From contig CAXXWW010000017.1 of assembly GCA_963665215.2 (NCBI GenBank), positions 558,001 to 622,000 of the forward strand: a stretch of 64,000 nt of DNA, written 5' to 3'. This document shows, one piece after another, positions 35,278 to 45,082 of this stretch. The notes under the pieces were generated by a model, which worked only from the letters and a program-made list of their open reading frames with translations, was not told the origin of the DNA and searched no databases. Positions within the stretch are counted from its first letter, which is position 1, and each line of letters opens with the position of its first letter. Position numbers and translations under genes: made by a program. Source of the DNA: G963665215 sp963665215. GTDB lineage: Bacteria > Chloroflexota > Dehalococcoidia > Lucifugimonadales > CAUZJF01.

Positions 35278-36828
35278 TTACGATTTGTCTAGGAAGTCCA
35301 TCTGAGGGCGCAAGTTCCAGCGCAGCACATCGTCCGGGTCCGTATTGGCGGCCCAGTCTTGCATTACTATCTGCTCCTGTTTCAAGACTCGCATCCTTGC
35401 CTTAACCCACTCCGGGTTCCAACCATCGAGAACCCGGTCCACCAGCTCGGACTTCGTGCCTGCGAATGCCGAGTCGCCTGACAGGTCCTTCGTTTCGCCC
35501 GGATCCTCTTCCAAGTTGAACAGCTGGGGTTCGTGGCCGTGGTAGTAGTTCAGCTTCCAGGCACCCGAGCGCACCATCCGGTTCTGGACTCCTCCTGGCC
35601 GCGCGTGGACGTCGCGCCCGCCGAGGTTTGGCGATGTCGCCCGCCTGCCTATCTCATCGTTCATGCAGTACTCGGAGAACGCCACATCGTCCCAGGGGGT
35701 GCTTTCGGGGTCTTTTAACAGCTCCAGCAGGCTGCGGCCGTGAGACCGGGGCATGGCAGGTGCGCCCGCAGCTTCCAGCATCGTAGCCGTCAGATCAAAC
35801 TGGTTGATCACACGGTCGAGCACCTGGCCTTCGGGCAGGGTCCCGGGCCACGAGATGATCGCGGGCACCCGGGCCGAGGCCTCGTAAAAGGTCTGCTTCC
35901 ACCAGAGTCCGTGCTCACCCAGTTGATCACCGTGGTCGGATGTGTAGATGACCAGCGTGTTATTCATCAGGCCAGCAGATCCGAGCGCGGTCAGAATTCG
36001 ACCGATAATCGCGTCCATCCGATCCACGAGCGCCCAGTAGGCGGTGCGGGATCGGATTATCTCTGCCTCCGTGACGGTTTGGATGCCGGTGCGTGACCTC
36101 CACCAGCGGATGTACGGGTGGCAGGATTCGATTGGCTCTGCCGGGTAGGTTGGACGGCCAACCCTGCCCTCATATCTGGCGAAATCGCGGGGCCTCGCAA
36201 CGAAAGGCTGGTGGGGGAGCATCAGCCCAATGGACAACGATATGGGTCCGTCGAAGCCGGCCTGCCGCCGGTCTGTTACGAGCTGCGCGATGTAATCTTC
36301 TGCCGCATTCGCGACAGCTTCATCGTGCACCTCATAGGCGCTTTGTCCGGGTCCGGACTTCTCCAAACTCACCCGTGCCGGTCCAGCGGTGCCATGAAGT
36401 TCACCGTGATCCACCGGGCGAGGGCTGCCGGACCAGTTGGGAGAGTGGTCGCCCACGAGCCGGAGTGTGAACCCGTGGTGCTGGTCCACGCCGTTGAAAT
36501 GCATCCGCCCTATCTGCACAGATCGATAGCCCGCAGCGCCTAAGGCGTGGGCATACGTGGGGATGGCTGAGTTCAGGATTTGGCCGTTCGTCCATACCTC
36601 GTTCTCAAACGGATATCTCCCAGTAATGGCCGACATCCTGGATGGCACGCAAATGGGCGATGCGCAGTAGGCACCGTTCATCAGAGTGCCTCTCGCTGCT
36701 AGCCGGTCCAGGTGTGGAGTTTCAACAACTGGATCGCCGTAGCAGCCAGTTACCGCCGCAGTGTGCTGGTCCGACTGAATCCAGATGACGTTCGGCCTAG
36801 AAGTCTGTTCCTGCGAGCGCTGGGTCAT
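35278..36828 (-). CDS. type I sulfatase (alkaline-phosphatase superfamily)
   Basis: 516 aa. N-terminal metal site PNVIWIQSDQHTAAVTGCYG; formylglycine motif C-x-P-S-R present as CVPSRMSAITGRYP (about residue 60); second metal site LVIYTSDHGDQLGEHGLWWK. No signal peptide, so cytoplasmic unless exported otherwise. Needs a formylglycine-generating enzyme, not seen here. Probably removes sulfate esters from a sulfated glycan or small molecule. ATG overlaps the stop of an upstream remnant (ATGA), showing it was once distal in an operon. Confidence 0.9.
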   Translation of the reverse strand: MTQRSQEQTSRPNVIWIQSDQHTAAVTGCYGDPVVETPHLDRLAARGTLMNGAYCASPICVPSRMSAITGRYPFENEVWTNGQILNSAIPTYAHALGAAGYRSVQIGRMHFNGVDQHHGFTLRLVGDHSPNWSGSPRPVDHGELHGTAGPARVSLEKSGPGQSAYEVHDEAVANAAEDYIAQLVTDRRQAGFDGPISLSIGLMLPHQPFVARPRDFARYEGRVGRPTYPAEPIESCHPYIRWWRSRTGIQTVTEAEIIRSRTAYWALVDRMDAIIGRILTALGSAGLMNNTLVIYTSDHGDQLGEHGLWWKQTFYEASARVPAIISWPGTLPEGQVLDRVINQFDLTATMLEAAGAPAMPRSHGRSLLELLKDPESTPWDDVAFSEYCMNDEIGRRATSPNLGGRDVHARPGGVQNRMVRSGAWKLNYYHGHEPQLFNLEEDPGETKDLSGDSAFAGTKSELVDRVLDGWNPEWVKARMRVLKQEQIVMQDWAANTDPDDVLRWNLRPQMDFLDKS

Positions 36829-36985
36829 TTCTCTTTCGACGTCCTCGTTTCGGTAAGCCTCAGAGGAGGTGACTCGAACTCCTCTCGTGCCTCTTTCAGC
36901 AACTGGCGTGCCCGGGCGGCCACGGGGGCACGGATCATCTCGCCATAGCTGCTGTCTATAGCCTGGGTGGCGCTAATACTAACAG
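36825..36985 (-). pseudogene. C-terminal remnant of the gene formerly upstream of the sulfatase
   Basis: Minus-strand frame reads VSISATQAIDSSYGEMIRAP then VAARARQLLKEAREEFESPP and a stop whose TGA overlaps the sulfatase ATG. It is closed upstream by TAG, so only about 50 codons survive. Family not recognised; the overlap is typical of operon neighbours. Confidence 0.5.
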
Positions 36986-37788
36986 GCGCTTGGGGGTCAG
37001 CCTAGGCAAGCTCTGTACCGGAGGATAGCCAGATTAGGGCATCCGGTAGGTTATCTCGCCCGCAGTCTCGGGCGAAGCATAAGGGACCAGGGACTCCCTC
37101 ACAGATTGGAACCGAGTGTAGCAGTGGCCTCCGAGGTGCGTCAATGCGTCCGAAAGACTTCAAAAGAGAGCATAGGGTCGGTACAATGGACGTGGAGATG
37201 GGATACGCCGAACCCCCCGTCTATGGCTCTCAGGACGGGAGAACGCGGTGCCATTGGGCTGGATGGCCTAACCAATGCCTAAGGCTGAATTGTTGGGTAG
37301 GCGGACGCGGATTAGGCCACAATTTCGCGATCGGCTTTGTTATGCGGCGAAGAGGATTTGGTGGAGATGGGGGAGCTATTGCCGGATGGAGTAGGGGTCG
37401 ACGGCGTCGCGCAGGCCGATCGCTCCGCGCTGAAGGAGCATTGATGACAGCCGCAGTCGGACTGAGCGCTTGGGGCCTACCACATGGAACGGCACTCGCA
37501 TCTGACCCCTTGGTGGACCAGCTACGGTAGATTGGCTCGATCCCGGTAGGTCCTCATCGCTGTCGCACCCGTAAGCACTCTAGGAAATCACGCATAAGGG
37601 TTTCGCTTTTCATACTGATGTCTATGCGAGAGGGAGCGGCTACACTTCCAGATGGTATGGAGCCCGGATCTCCCCCTTGGGTCGGGTGAACCGGGAGAGC
37701 CACTAGAGACGGGATCGCCGACAAGCCTCAGAGGTAAATTGACCCTGCGCTTGCAGAGCGCGTTTCGTGATCGGAGGTCATTGTAGCG
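36986..37788. other. 800-bp region without recognisable gene
   Basis: A 128-codon frame at 37144-37530 lacks a ribosome binding site and family resemblance; a shorter alternative frame here (DLVEMGELLPDGVGVDGVAQ) has more coding character but is also unrecognised. Likely decayed sequence next to the IS cluster. Confidence 0.35.
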
Positions 37789-37969
37789 ATGTCTCCCAAA
37801 GCTGATGACTCCAAGGAGGCTGGCCTAACCATCCAGCGAGGTAATGTGCGGTTAGCGCTCCAGAAGTCGAATCACCTATTCGCAGTCAAGAAAATGCCAC
37901 ACTCTCAGCGTGGCGTCTTGACGGCGACCATGGAGCAGCCTGGTGCATTTCCAGGCGTCATATTCCAGG

Positions 37970-37977
37970 AAGCTGAA
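37970..37977 (+). repeat. 8-bp target duplication, left of ISc copy 1
   Basis: AAGCTGAA, repeated exactly at 39347-39354 on the other side of the element. Eight bases is the usual duplication for IS256-type elements. Confidence 0.92.
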
Positions 37978-39346
37978 GAGGTATCTTCAAAAAGTGTGTA
38001 AACAGTCAGGCGGTGTACCCTCTCTCTGAACAACACGGGCTCGAGGCCCAAGAGAGGAGATAGACCGCCCATGAGGAAGGAAAGCACTGAGAGTAGGTCG
38101 GAGTCAAGGCCGGAGTGGGAGCAGTTGGAGGATTGGGTGCGAAGCCAGGTCCAGAGGCTGATCCAGGAGTTGCTGGAGGAGGAGGTGACGGCGTTTCTGG
38201 GAAGGGCGAAGTCGGCGCTCAGATCCGACTCGGACTCAGATACCGGCTATCGGAACGGATACGGCAGAGCCCGGAGGCTTACGCTGAGTTCGGGAACGAT
38301 ACAGCTGAGGCGGCCGCGAGTCCGCGATACCGAGGAGCAGTTCGAGAGCCGGCTGCTGCCGCTGTTCGTCAACAGGACCAGGAAGGTTGCTGAGTTGATC
38401 CCCGAGCTGTACCTGCACGGTCTATCCGAAGGCGACTTCGATCTGGCTTTGCGGGGGCTGCTGGGAGAGGACGCACCGGTATCGGCGAGCACGGTGGCCC
38501 GGTTGAAGGATAAGTGGAACGATGAGCTTGCCCAATGGCGCAGCCGGCCCCTCGATGACCTGGAAGTGGTCTACATGTGGGTGGATGGAGTCTACGTCAA
38601 GGCTGGTCTTGAGAAGGAGAAGGCGGCGGTACTGGTGGTGATGGCGGCCCTGAGCGACGGGAGCAAGGTGGTGGTGAGCGCTGTTCCCGGATACAGGGAG
38701 TCCACAGAGAACTGGTCCGAGGTGCTCAGGGACATCAAGCGCCGGGGCTTGAGCTGCCCGAGGCTGGTGGTTGGAGACGGACACCTGGGCATCTGGGGAG
38801 CTCTGCGCAACGTCTATCCGCAGGCGGCAGAGCAACGCTGCTGGAACCACAAGATCGTAAACGTGCTCGCCAAGCTTCCAAAGCGACAACAGGACCAGGC
38901 CAAGCTCATGCTGCGTACTATCCCCTACGCGCCGACTCGGACAGAGGCTGAGCGGCTCAGGACGGTGTTCACCAGGTGGTGCGGCGACCATTCCTACGAG
39001 GCGGCCTCAGAGGCCTTGGAGCGGGACTGGGAACCGCATGGTCACCTTCTATGACTTCCCAAAGGAGCACTGGGGGCACCTTCGCACGACGAACCCGGTA
39101 GAATCACCCTTCGCGGCCCTCAGGCTTCGGACCGATGCCGCCAAGCGCTACAAGAGGGTCGATCGGGCGATAGCGGTGATCTGGAAAATGTTGATGGTCG
39201 CCGAACAGCGCTTCAGGCGTCTGAAGGCCCCTGAGTTGATCGAAGACGTCTATCTCGGTGCACAGTATGCGGATGGAATCGCCATTGAATCAACGGCTGA
39301 GAAGGTCGCCGCCTGATGTCGTTTACACACCTATTGACGTAACCTC
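37978..39346 (+). mobile_element. ISc copy 1, IS256-family insertion sequence, 1369 bp
   Basis: Ends are imperfect inverted repeats, GAGGTATCTTCAAAAAGTGT and inward from the right GAGGTTACGTCAATAGGTGT. Flanked by AAGCTGAA. One base longer than copies 2 and 3 because of an insertion in the transposase gene. Inserted in the subtilase gene. Confidence 0.93.
38071..39316 (+). pseudogene. IS256-family transposase, frameshifted (ISc copy 1)
   Basis: Same protein as in copies 2 and 3 up to residue about 320 (DDE Asp in VYMWVDGVYVKAGL and LVVGDGHLGIWG), then an extra A near 39032 (gggaaccgc versus gggaccgc) shifts the frame and stops it at 39054. The rest, with the catalytic Glu (TTNPVESPFAALRLRTDAAK), is in another frame at 39038-39316. 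Not functional, though it could be moved by the intact copies. Confidence 0.92.
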
Positions 39347-40154
39347 AAGCTGAATCGAAACGAGACATCGAAGTCTATCACGTTGATGCGGGCGAGGATA
39401 AAGTTGACGGCGCAATGGACGCAGCCCGCGACAGAAGCCGCGACACTTCCTGGTGTGCTCACGTTTATCACATTCCGGGGGATCCCGCTGGGCTGATGAT
39501 TCCCACGGACCGGATCTACGTGGAGTTTGTGACCGGTCCCGATCAGGAAGCGGTCACCGTCCTGCTCGAAGAGCACAAGCTAGAGTTGATGCCCGCTGAG
39601 GAGGCTAACCCCAACGCTTACGTGGTACGTCTGACTGCGGCTTCGAAGAAGAACCCCATTAAGATTGCCAACGAGCTCGCCGAGAGCAGTCAGGTGAAGG
39701 TGGCGGAGCCGGATTTTTCGGTTAAAGCCAAGCTCAATGGGTATCGTCCTTCGGATACCTTGTTCCCGAAACAATGGCACCTGGAAAACCCCGGCGGAAT
39801 CGGGCTGACGGCTGGGGCCGACGTTTCAGCGCCCGATGCCTGGGAACTGCTTGGCGGCCGAGGGAGTCGGTCCATAGTAGTGGCGGTAATTGATGATGGA
39901 GTACAGACGGACCACCCTGAGTTTTCCTCAGAAGGCAAGATAGTCTCTCCCGCCGACTTTGCTGAGCACGATGTCGACCCGTCTCCTGCATCCGATGACG
40001 ACAATCATGGGACTGCATGTGCTGGCGTAGCGGTGGCTGACGAGAATGGAGGGGGCGTGGTAGGGATCGCGCCAAACTGTGCTCTGATGCCCATCCGCTC
40101 AAGCGGCTTTGTCGATGACCAGTCGATAAAGGAATGGTTCGACCATGCTCGAAC

Positions 40155-41522
40155 GAGGTTACGTCAATAGGTGTGTAAACGACATCAGGCGGCGACCTTC
40201 TCAGCCGTTGATTCAATGGCGATTCCATCCGCATACTGTGCACCGAGATAGACGTCTTCGATCAACTCAGGGGCCTTCAGACGCCTGAAGCGCTGTTCGG
40301 CGACCATCAACATTTTCCAGATCACCGCTATCGCCCGATCGACCCTCTTGTAGCGCTTGGCGGCATCGGTCCGAAGCCTGAGGGCCGCGAAGGGTGATTC
40401 TACCGGGTTCGTCGTGCGAAGGTGCCCCCAGTGCTCCTTTGGGAAGTCATAGAAGGTGACCATGCGGTCCCAGTCCCGCTCCAAGGCCTCTGAGGCCGCC
40501 TCGTAGGAATGGTCGCCGCACCACCTGGTGAACACCGTCCTGAGCCGCTCAGCCTCTGTCCGAGTCGGCGCGTAGGGGATAGTACGCAGCATGAGCTTGG
40601 CCTGGTCCTGTTGTCGCTTTGGAAGCTTGGCGAGCACGTTTACGATCTTGTGGTTCCAGCAGCGTTGCTCTGCCGCCTGCGGATAGACGTTGCGCAGAGC
40701 TCCCCAGATGCCCAGGTGTCCGTCTCCAACCACCAGCCTCGGGCAGCTCAAGCCCCGGCGCTTGATGTCCCTGAGCACCTCGGACCAGTTCTCTGTGGAC
40801 TCCCTGTATCCGGGAACAGCGCTCACCACCACCTTGCTCCCGTCGCTCAGGGCCGCCATCACCACCAGTACCGCCGCCTTCTCCTTCTCAAGACCAGCCT
40901 TGACGTAGACTCCATCCACCCACATGTAGACCACTTCCAGGTCATCGAGGGGCCGGCTGCGCCATTGGGCAAGCTCATCGTTCCACTTATCCTTCAACCG
41001 GGCCACCGTGCTCGCCGATACCGGTGCGTCCTCTCCCAGCAGCCCCCGCAAAGCCAGATCGAAGTCGCCTTCGGATAGACCGTGCAGGTACAGCTCGGGG
41101 ATCAACTCAGCAACCTTCCTGGTCCTGTTGACGAACAGCGGCAGCAGCCGGCTCTCGAACTGCTCCTCGGTATCGCGGACTCGCGGCCGCCTCAGCTGTA
41201 TCGTTCCCGAACTCAGCGTAAGCCTCCGGGCTCTGCCGTATCCGTTCCGATAGCCGGTATCTGAGTCCGAGTCGGATCTGAGCGCCGACTTCGCCCTTCC
41301 CAGAAACCCCGTCACCTCCTCCTCCAGCAACTCCTGGATCAGCCTCTGGACCTGGCTTCGCACCCAATCCTCCAACTGCTCCCACTCCGGCCTTGACTCC
41401 GACCTACTCTCAGTGCTTTCCTTCCTCATGGGCGGTCTATCTCCTCTCTTGGGCCTCGAGCCCGTGTTGTTCAGAGAGAGGGTACACCGCCTGACTGTTT
41501 ACACACTTTTTGAAGATACCTC
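40155..41522 (-). mobile_element. ISc copy 2, IS256-family insertion sequence, 1368 bp
   Basis: Same ends as copy 1 in opposite orientation. Flanks are GCTCGAAC (left) and CCAGCGCA (right): no target duplication, and the subtilase does not resume on the right. So this copy marks a deletion or inversion breakpoint. Confidence 0.92.
40185..41429 (-). CDS. IS256-family transposase (ISc copy 2)
   Basis: 414 aa, usual length for the mutator-type transposase. DDE residues: Asp in VVYMWVDGVYVKAG, Asp in LVVGDGHLGIWGALRN, Glu in TTNPVESPFAALRLRTDAAK; also the CWNHKIVNVLAKLPK block. Frame intact, identical to copy 3. Confidence 0.95.
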   Translation of the reverse strand: MRKESTESRSESRPEWEQLEDWVRSQVQRLIQELLEEEVTGFLGRAKSALRSDSDSDTGYRNGYGRARRLTLSSGTIQLRRPRVRDTEEQFESRLLPLFVNRTRKVAELIPELYLHGLSEGDFDLALRGLLGEDAPVSASTVARLKDKWNDELAQWRSRPLDDLEVVYMWVDGVYVKAGLEKEKAAVLVVMAALSDGSKVVVSAVPGYRESTENWSEVLRDIKRRGLSCPRLVVGDGHLGIWGALRNVYPQAAEQRCWNHKIVNVLAKLPKRQQDQAKLMLRTIPYAPTRTEAERLRTVFTRWCGDHSYEAASEALERDWDRMVTFYDFPKEHWGHLRTTNPVESPFAALRLRTDAAKRYKRVDRAIAVIWKMLMVAEQRFRRLKAPELIEDVYLGAQYADGIAIESTAEKVAA

Positions 41523-41677
41523 CCAGCGCAAGGCGGATACCTCCAATCAAAAAGTCTTGAGGCCGCCGCAACTATTGGACCGCCGGGCGTGCGGGTGTTG
41601 GGAGGCTGGCATCTCGTGGGGGAAACGGGTGTACGTTTTATCGACGGGCCGGGGCGCCAGAAAGAGCGACAGGTGTC

Positions 41678-41971
41678 ATGATCAATCTTCAAGGCTGTCC
41701 TAGATGTAAGGGGGCCGTATTGGAGCACGGGCCATCCACCGAGGACGGCGCCGCGTGCATCAACTGCGGATGGCGTAGGCAAGAAATACCTGCTGATGTT
41801 CGGGAGCAGGTGCAAGCCCACCTTGGTAAGCCCTTTCTGGATGGCCGCCACTCTCAGCAGCGGATTGGGACGGGGAAGCCCCCACTCAGCGGATGGGACA
41901 GAGTGAAACTTCGGAGAGAGGGAGTGAGAAGCCGACTATCCAAAATCGCCGGCTCGCTTCGATCTGGTTAG
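41678..41971 (+). CDS. small zinc-ribbon protein
   Basis: 97 aa. One ribbon C-x2-C ... C-x2-C (GCPRCKGAVLEHGPSTEDGA then ACINCGWRR), followed by a basic helix (GWDRVKLRREGVRSRLSKIA). Weak ribosome binding site. Not assigned to a family; could be a phage/mobile-element accessory or a regulator. Lies between ISc copy 2 and ISa copy 2. Confidence 0.5.
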   Translation: MINLQGCPRCKGAVLEHGPSTEDGAACINCGWRRQEIPADVREQVQAHLGKPFLDGRHSQQRIGTGKPPLSGWDRVKLRREGVRSRLSKIAGSLRSG

Positions 41972-42162
41972 CGTCGGCCCTTACTCCTTCCCTAGACGTG
42001 GATATCGCGCGCACCAGCGCATTCCACACTGCGCCTACCGCTTCGGACTGCTCCCACCACGCTTACTCATGAGCGGTTAGTGAAGACGAGCAGAATCTGG
42101 CTCGATCGCGAGAGCGTCGTCGCCTGTCCGGGATAGAGCGTTGGCCGCCCCTGGCCTCTAAA

Positions 42163-43881
42163 CCCGAATCCACCGAAGGACACCGATGGACGGCGTGAGG
42201 AAAGCGGAAGGGGGGTGAGGGAGCTACAGGGGAAATAGCCTGGGTTCCATTTGGGGTAGGGAGGTCGGCGGACGGTCTTCATCGCCGCACAGGGGCCCCT
42301 ATGGCCGTCTGCGGGAGCTGCGATGCGCGGGATGGCGAGAGAATACGCAGCAGGGAACTCTCTCGGACCGGGCTGGCACGAGTCTGCGGGGATCTTCGGT
42401 TGTCCGGTGGGTGGGTCGGTCGCCGACGGTGCCGTCAGGCCGGGAGTGGAATGGCTCGCAGCCGGGCCAAGGCGCGGCTGAACTTCTCAGCCCAAGGCCA
42501 GCGATCCGGAAGATGCAGGGTCAACCGGCGTGCCGAGCGGGTGAGCCGTCCGGCCAGGGAGAAGAACCGCCGCCGGAGGGTCTTGGTGGTGGCTATCCGC
42601 TCTCCCAGACCGATCCGCGCCGTCCAGCGGGCCAGGTTGTGGGCCATCGTCTGGACGGCCAGCCAGGCGCCGTTGGCGGCGAAGCGGCCCGAGGGGAGAT
42701 GGTTCAGCCCGACGCCGTACTTGAGGTCGCGTATGGCATTCTCGATCTCGGCGTGGCGGCGATGGTCAGCCTCCAGTTCGAGCAACTCCCCGTCCCGGTC
42801 GGTGATGAAGCCATGATAGCTGTATTTGGCGAAGAGGGCCAGTTGGGAACCGGGCGTCGGCTTCACCCGCCGGACGATGAGCCGTACCGGCGCGGCGTCC
42901 GCCTCGGCCTGGAAGGGGGTGCAGGTGGTCTCGGCCACATCGGCGGCGCCGTCCATCCAGTAAGGAATCGGCGTCCAGGCATCTTCGGGTATCGCCTCGA
43001 TGAGATTGTGCAGGCTTTTGTGCTGGCGGATGGTGATGGAGAAGCGGACATCCATCTTGCGGCAGACGGATACCACGCCATGAGTGTAGAACCCGCTGTC
43101 GGCCCGTAGCGTGAGTCGTCCGTTGGCCCCGGCGTAGCGCACCCGTCCCACCGTCTCCCGCAGGAAGTGGGCGGCGCCGCGGGCGGTGTTGGCCCGGCCC
43201 TCGCGCAGCCGGGACATCAGCACGTCTCCGGTGCCGGCGGCGATGGCCAGCAGCGGGTGGTAGCCCCGCTTGCCGGTATAGCCGTGGTGGCGCGCTCCCT
43301 CCTTGGCCAGTCCGTAGGTCTCGCAGATGGTGGAGTCCAGGTCAATGGTCAGGGGCCCGTCGCCGGGTCCCGCCCCGGCCTGCCAAGCCCGGGCCAGCAA
43401 CTCGCGGCTCACCCGGTCGAGTTGACGGACGTGGCCCCACCGGAAGCTGCGCAGGAAGGTGCCCAGGGTGGATGGCGCCTTGAGAGTGCCGCCCAGGGTG
43501 CAGGCCGTCCCCCCGGTGCGCAACACATCGGCGTCGTCAATGCAGTCGCCCCCAGCCAGCGCAGACGCCACCAGCGTCATCATCTTGTCGCTCGTGTTCG
43601 CCCGCCCCGGGGCATCGCCCAGGTCGAGGCGCTGCCGGACGAGTTCGGGCAGGCCGAGGTGCCGCGCCAGGGTGGCCGGAAGGAGCAGCCCGGCATTGGC
43701 CACCAAGCGGCGGTCGTCGAAGGTGATTTGGATCCGGTCGGGGTGGTTGCGTGGCAGCATCTACTGGGTGCTCCTTTTCCGGGGCCGTTTTTTTGCTACA
43801 AAACCATTATCCCAGAAGCACAGGAACACCTTCTTGCCGCCTCAGGACGCTAACCCGACGCCCTCCTTCGGTGGATTCGGG
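42163..43881 (-). mobile_element. ISa copy 2, IS1380-family insertion sequence, 1719 bp
   Basis: Identical ends to copy 1. Flanks CTAAA (left) and ATAAA (right) differ at one base, perhaps a mutated 5-bp duplication. Inserted 20 bp beyond the stop codon of the ABC ATPase gene at 43901. Confidence 0.93.
42435..43760 (-). CDS. IS1380-family transposase (ISa copy 2)
   Basis: 441 aa, identical to copy 1 except one substitution (GGTLKAP for GGTVKAP). Intact DDE motifs as in copy 1. Confidence 0.95.
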   Translation of the reverse strand: MLPRNHPDRIQITFDDRRLVANAGLLLPATLARHLGLPELVRQRLDLGDAPGRANTSDKMMTLVASALAGGDCIDDADVLRTGGTACTLGGTLKAPSTLGTFLRSFRWGHVRQLDRVSRELLARAWQAGAGPGDGPLTIDLDSTICETYGLAKEGARHHGYTGKRGYHPLLAIAAGTGDVLMSRLREGRANTARGAAHFLRETVGRVRYAGANGRLTLRADSGFYTHGVVSVCRKMDVRFSITIRQHKSLHNLIEAIPEDAWTPIPYWMDGAADVAETTCTPFQAEADAAPVRLIVRRVKPTPGSQLALFAKYSYHGFITDRDGELLELEADHRRHAEIENAIRDLKYGVGLNHLPSGRFAANGAWLAVQTMAHNLARWTARIGLGERIATTKTLRRRFFSLAGRLTRSARRLTLHLPDRWPWAEKFSRALARLRAIPLPA

Positions 43882-43900
43882 ATAAAGCCTGAGGGCCAGC

Positions 43901-44932
43901 CTAGGAAGACCGAAACCCTCTCGAGCTCCAGTATCCCTCGGCCCTGATGCAGGCCACCCCATGCCCCTCGCTCATCTCTCTCAGCTCCGGAACTTCCAGC
44001 TTGCACTCGTCGATGGCGATCGGGCAGCGGGTATGAAATACGCAGCCCACAGGGGGATTCATGGGACTTGGAACTTCTCCGGCGAGTATTATGCGCTCGC
44101 GCGTGGCTTCGATCGCTGGGTCCGGGATCGGTACGGCGGACAGAAGGGCCTTGGTATAGGGATGCAGCGGGTTTTCGTATAGCTCGGTGCGATCGGCGAT
44201 CTCCACGACATGGCCCAGATACAGTACCGCCACTCGGTCGCTAATGTGCCGCACCACCGACAGGTCATGGGCGATGAAGAGGTACGTCAGACCAAACTGA
44301 TCCTGGAGTTGCCCCAGCAGGTTGATTATCTGGGCCTGGATGGATACGTCGAGTGCGGATACGGGTTCATCGAATACGATGAATACCGGGTCGACGGCCA
44401 GCGCTCGAGCTATGCCGATTCGCTGCCTCTGGCCACCGCTGAATTCATGCGGATACCGGTCCGCCATGTAGGGGTTCAGACCCACGACCGTAAGCAGCTC
44501 TGCGACCCGGTCCCGGTACTCACCCTTGCTCGTGGTGAGTTTGTGGACGATGAGAGGTTCGCCTATGATATCGCCGCAAGTCATCCTGGGATTCAAGGAG
44601 CCGTAGGGGTCCTGAAAGACGACCTGCATCCTACGGCGCACCGGCCTCATGTCCTTGGTGCTCAGGTCATTTAGTCTCTGGCCTTCGAAGATGACGTCCC
44701 CGGAGGTGGGCTTGTGAAGCTGCAAGATACATCGGCCGATGGTGGTCTTGCCGCTCCCGCTCTCGCCCACCAGCCCCAGGGTCTCCCCTCTCCTGATAAA
44801 AAAGCTGACGTCGTCGACTGCCTTGACCTCGGCCACTTTTCGCCGAAAAAGGACCCCGGAGGTAACGGGGAAGTACATCCTGAGGTCTTTCACCGAAAGA
44901 AGGATGTTGTCGGCGGATTGAGGCTCGGACAA
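43901..44932 (-). CDS. oligopeptide/dipeptide ABC transporter ATPase (OppF/DppF-type)
   Basis: 343-aa ATP-binding subunit. Walker A GESGSGKTTIGR, signature FSGGQRQRIGIARA, Walker B FIVFDEPVSALD, switch His in LFIAHDLSVVRH, and the Opp-type C-terminal region with four Cys-like spacing (GCVFHTRCPIAIDECK). Powers peptide or nickel uptake with a partner ATPase and two permeases. The partner is at 45083; the permeases and binding protein are not in this window side, and ISa copy 2 lies directly behind the gene. Confidence 0.93.
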   Translation of the reverse strand: MSEPQSADNILLSVKDLRMYFPVTSGVLFRRKVAEVKAVDDVSFFIRRGETLGLVGESGSGKTTIGRCILQLHKPTSGDVIFEGQRLNDLSTKDMRPVRRRMQVVFQDPYGSLNPRMTCGDIIGEPLIVHKLTTSKGEYRDRVAELLTVVGLNPYMADRYPHEFSGGQRQRIGIARALAVDPVFIVFDEPVSALDVSIQAQIINLLGQLQDQFGLTYLFIAHDLSVVRHISDRVAVLYLGHVVEIADRTELYENPLHPYTKALLSAVPIPDPAIEATRERIILAGEVPSPMNPPVGCVFHTRCPIAIDECKLEVPELREMSEGHGVACIRAEGYWSSRGFRSS

Positions 44933-45082
44933 TAATCTCCTCCTCGACTACGACACGTTGACGCCGATGGCCATCTCCCGCGCACTCCCAGGCACTGGCG
45001 CGCGCTTGAGCACGCCCATCAGCTAGTATGCTTTTCCCCGAGTCGTCGGGATTGGTTATTACGCCACTCGGGCCCCAGGGAC

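Larger units (their letters stand above)
37789..40154 (+). pseudogene. subtilase (S8 peptidase) gene interrupted twice by ISc
   Basis: Reconstructed from two pieces: 37789-37977 (MSPKADDSKEAGLTIQRGNV ... VIFQEAE) and 39355-40154, which join in frame once ISc copy 1 and one target repeat are removed (EAE then SKRDIEVYHVDAGEDKVDGA). The product has a propeptide-like N-terminus, then the S8 Asp (IVVAVIDDGVQTDHPEF) and His (DDNHGTACAGVAVADENGGG) motifs. It is cut at WFDHART by ISc copy 2; the Ser motif and C-terminus are absent from the far side. A serine endopeptidase, now inactive. The second piece also opens as an ORF from 39415. Confidence 0.85.

Noticed and set aside
36868..36890. tRNA T-arm-like GTTCGAGTC on the minus strand
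   Set aside because: No acceptor or anticodon arm pairs around it; it lies in a coding remnant.
37144..37530. 128-aa plus-strand ORF
   Set aside because: No ribosome binding site or family resemblance, compositional bias only.
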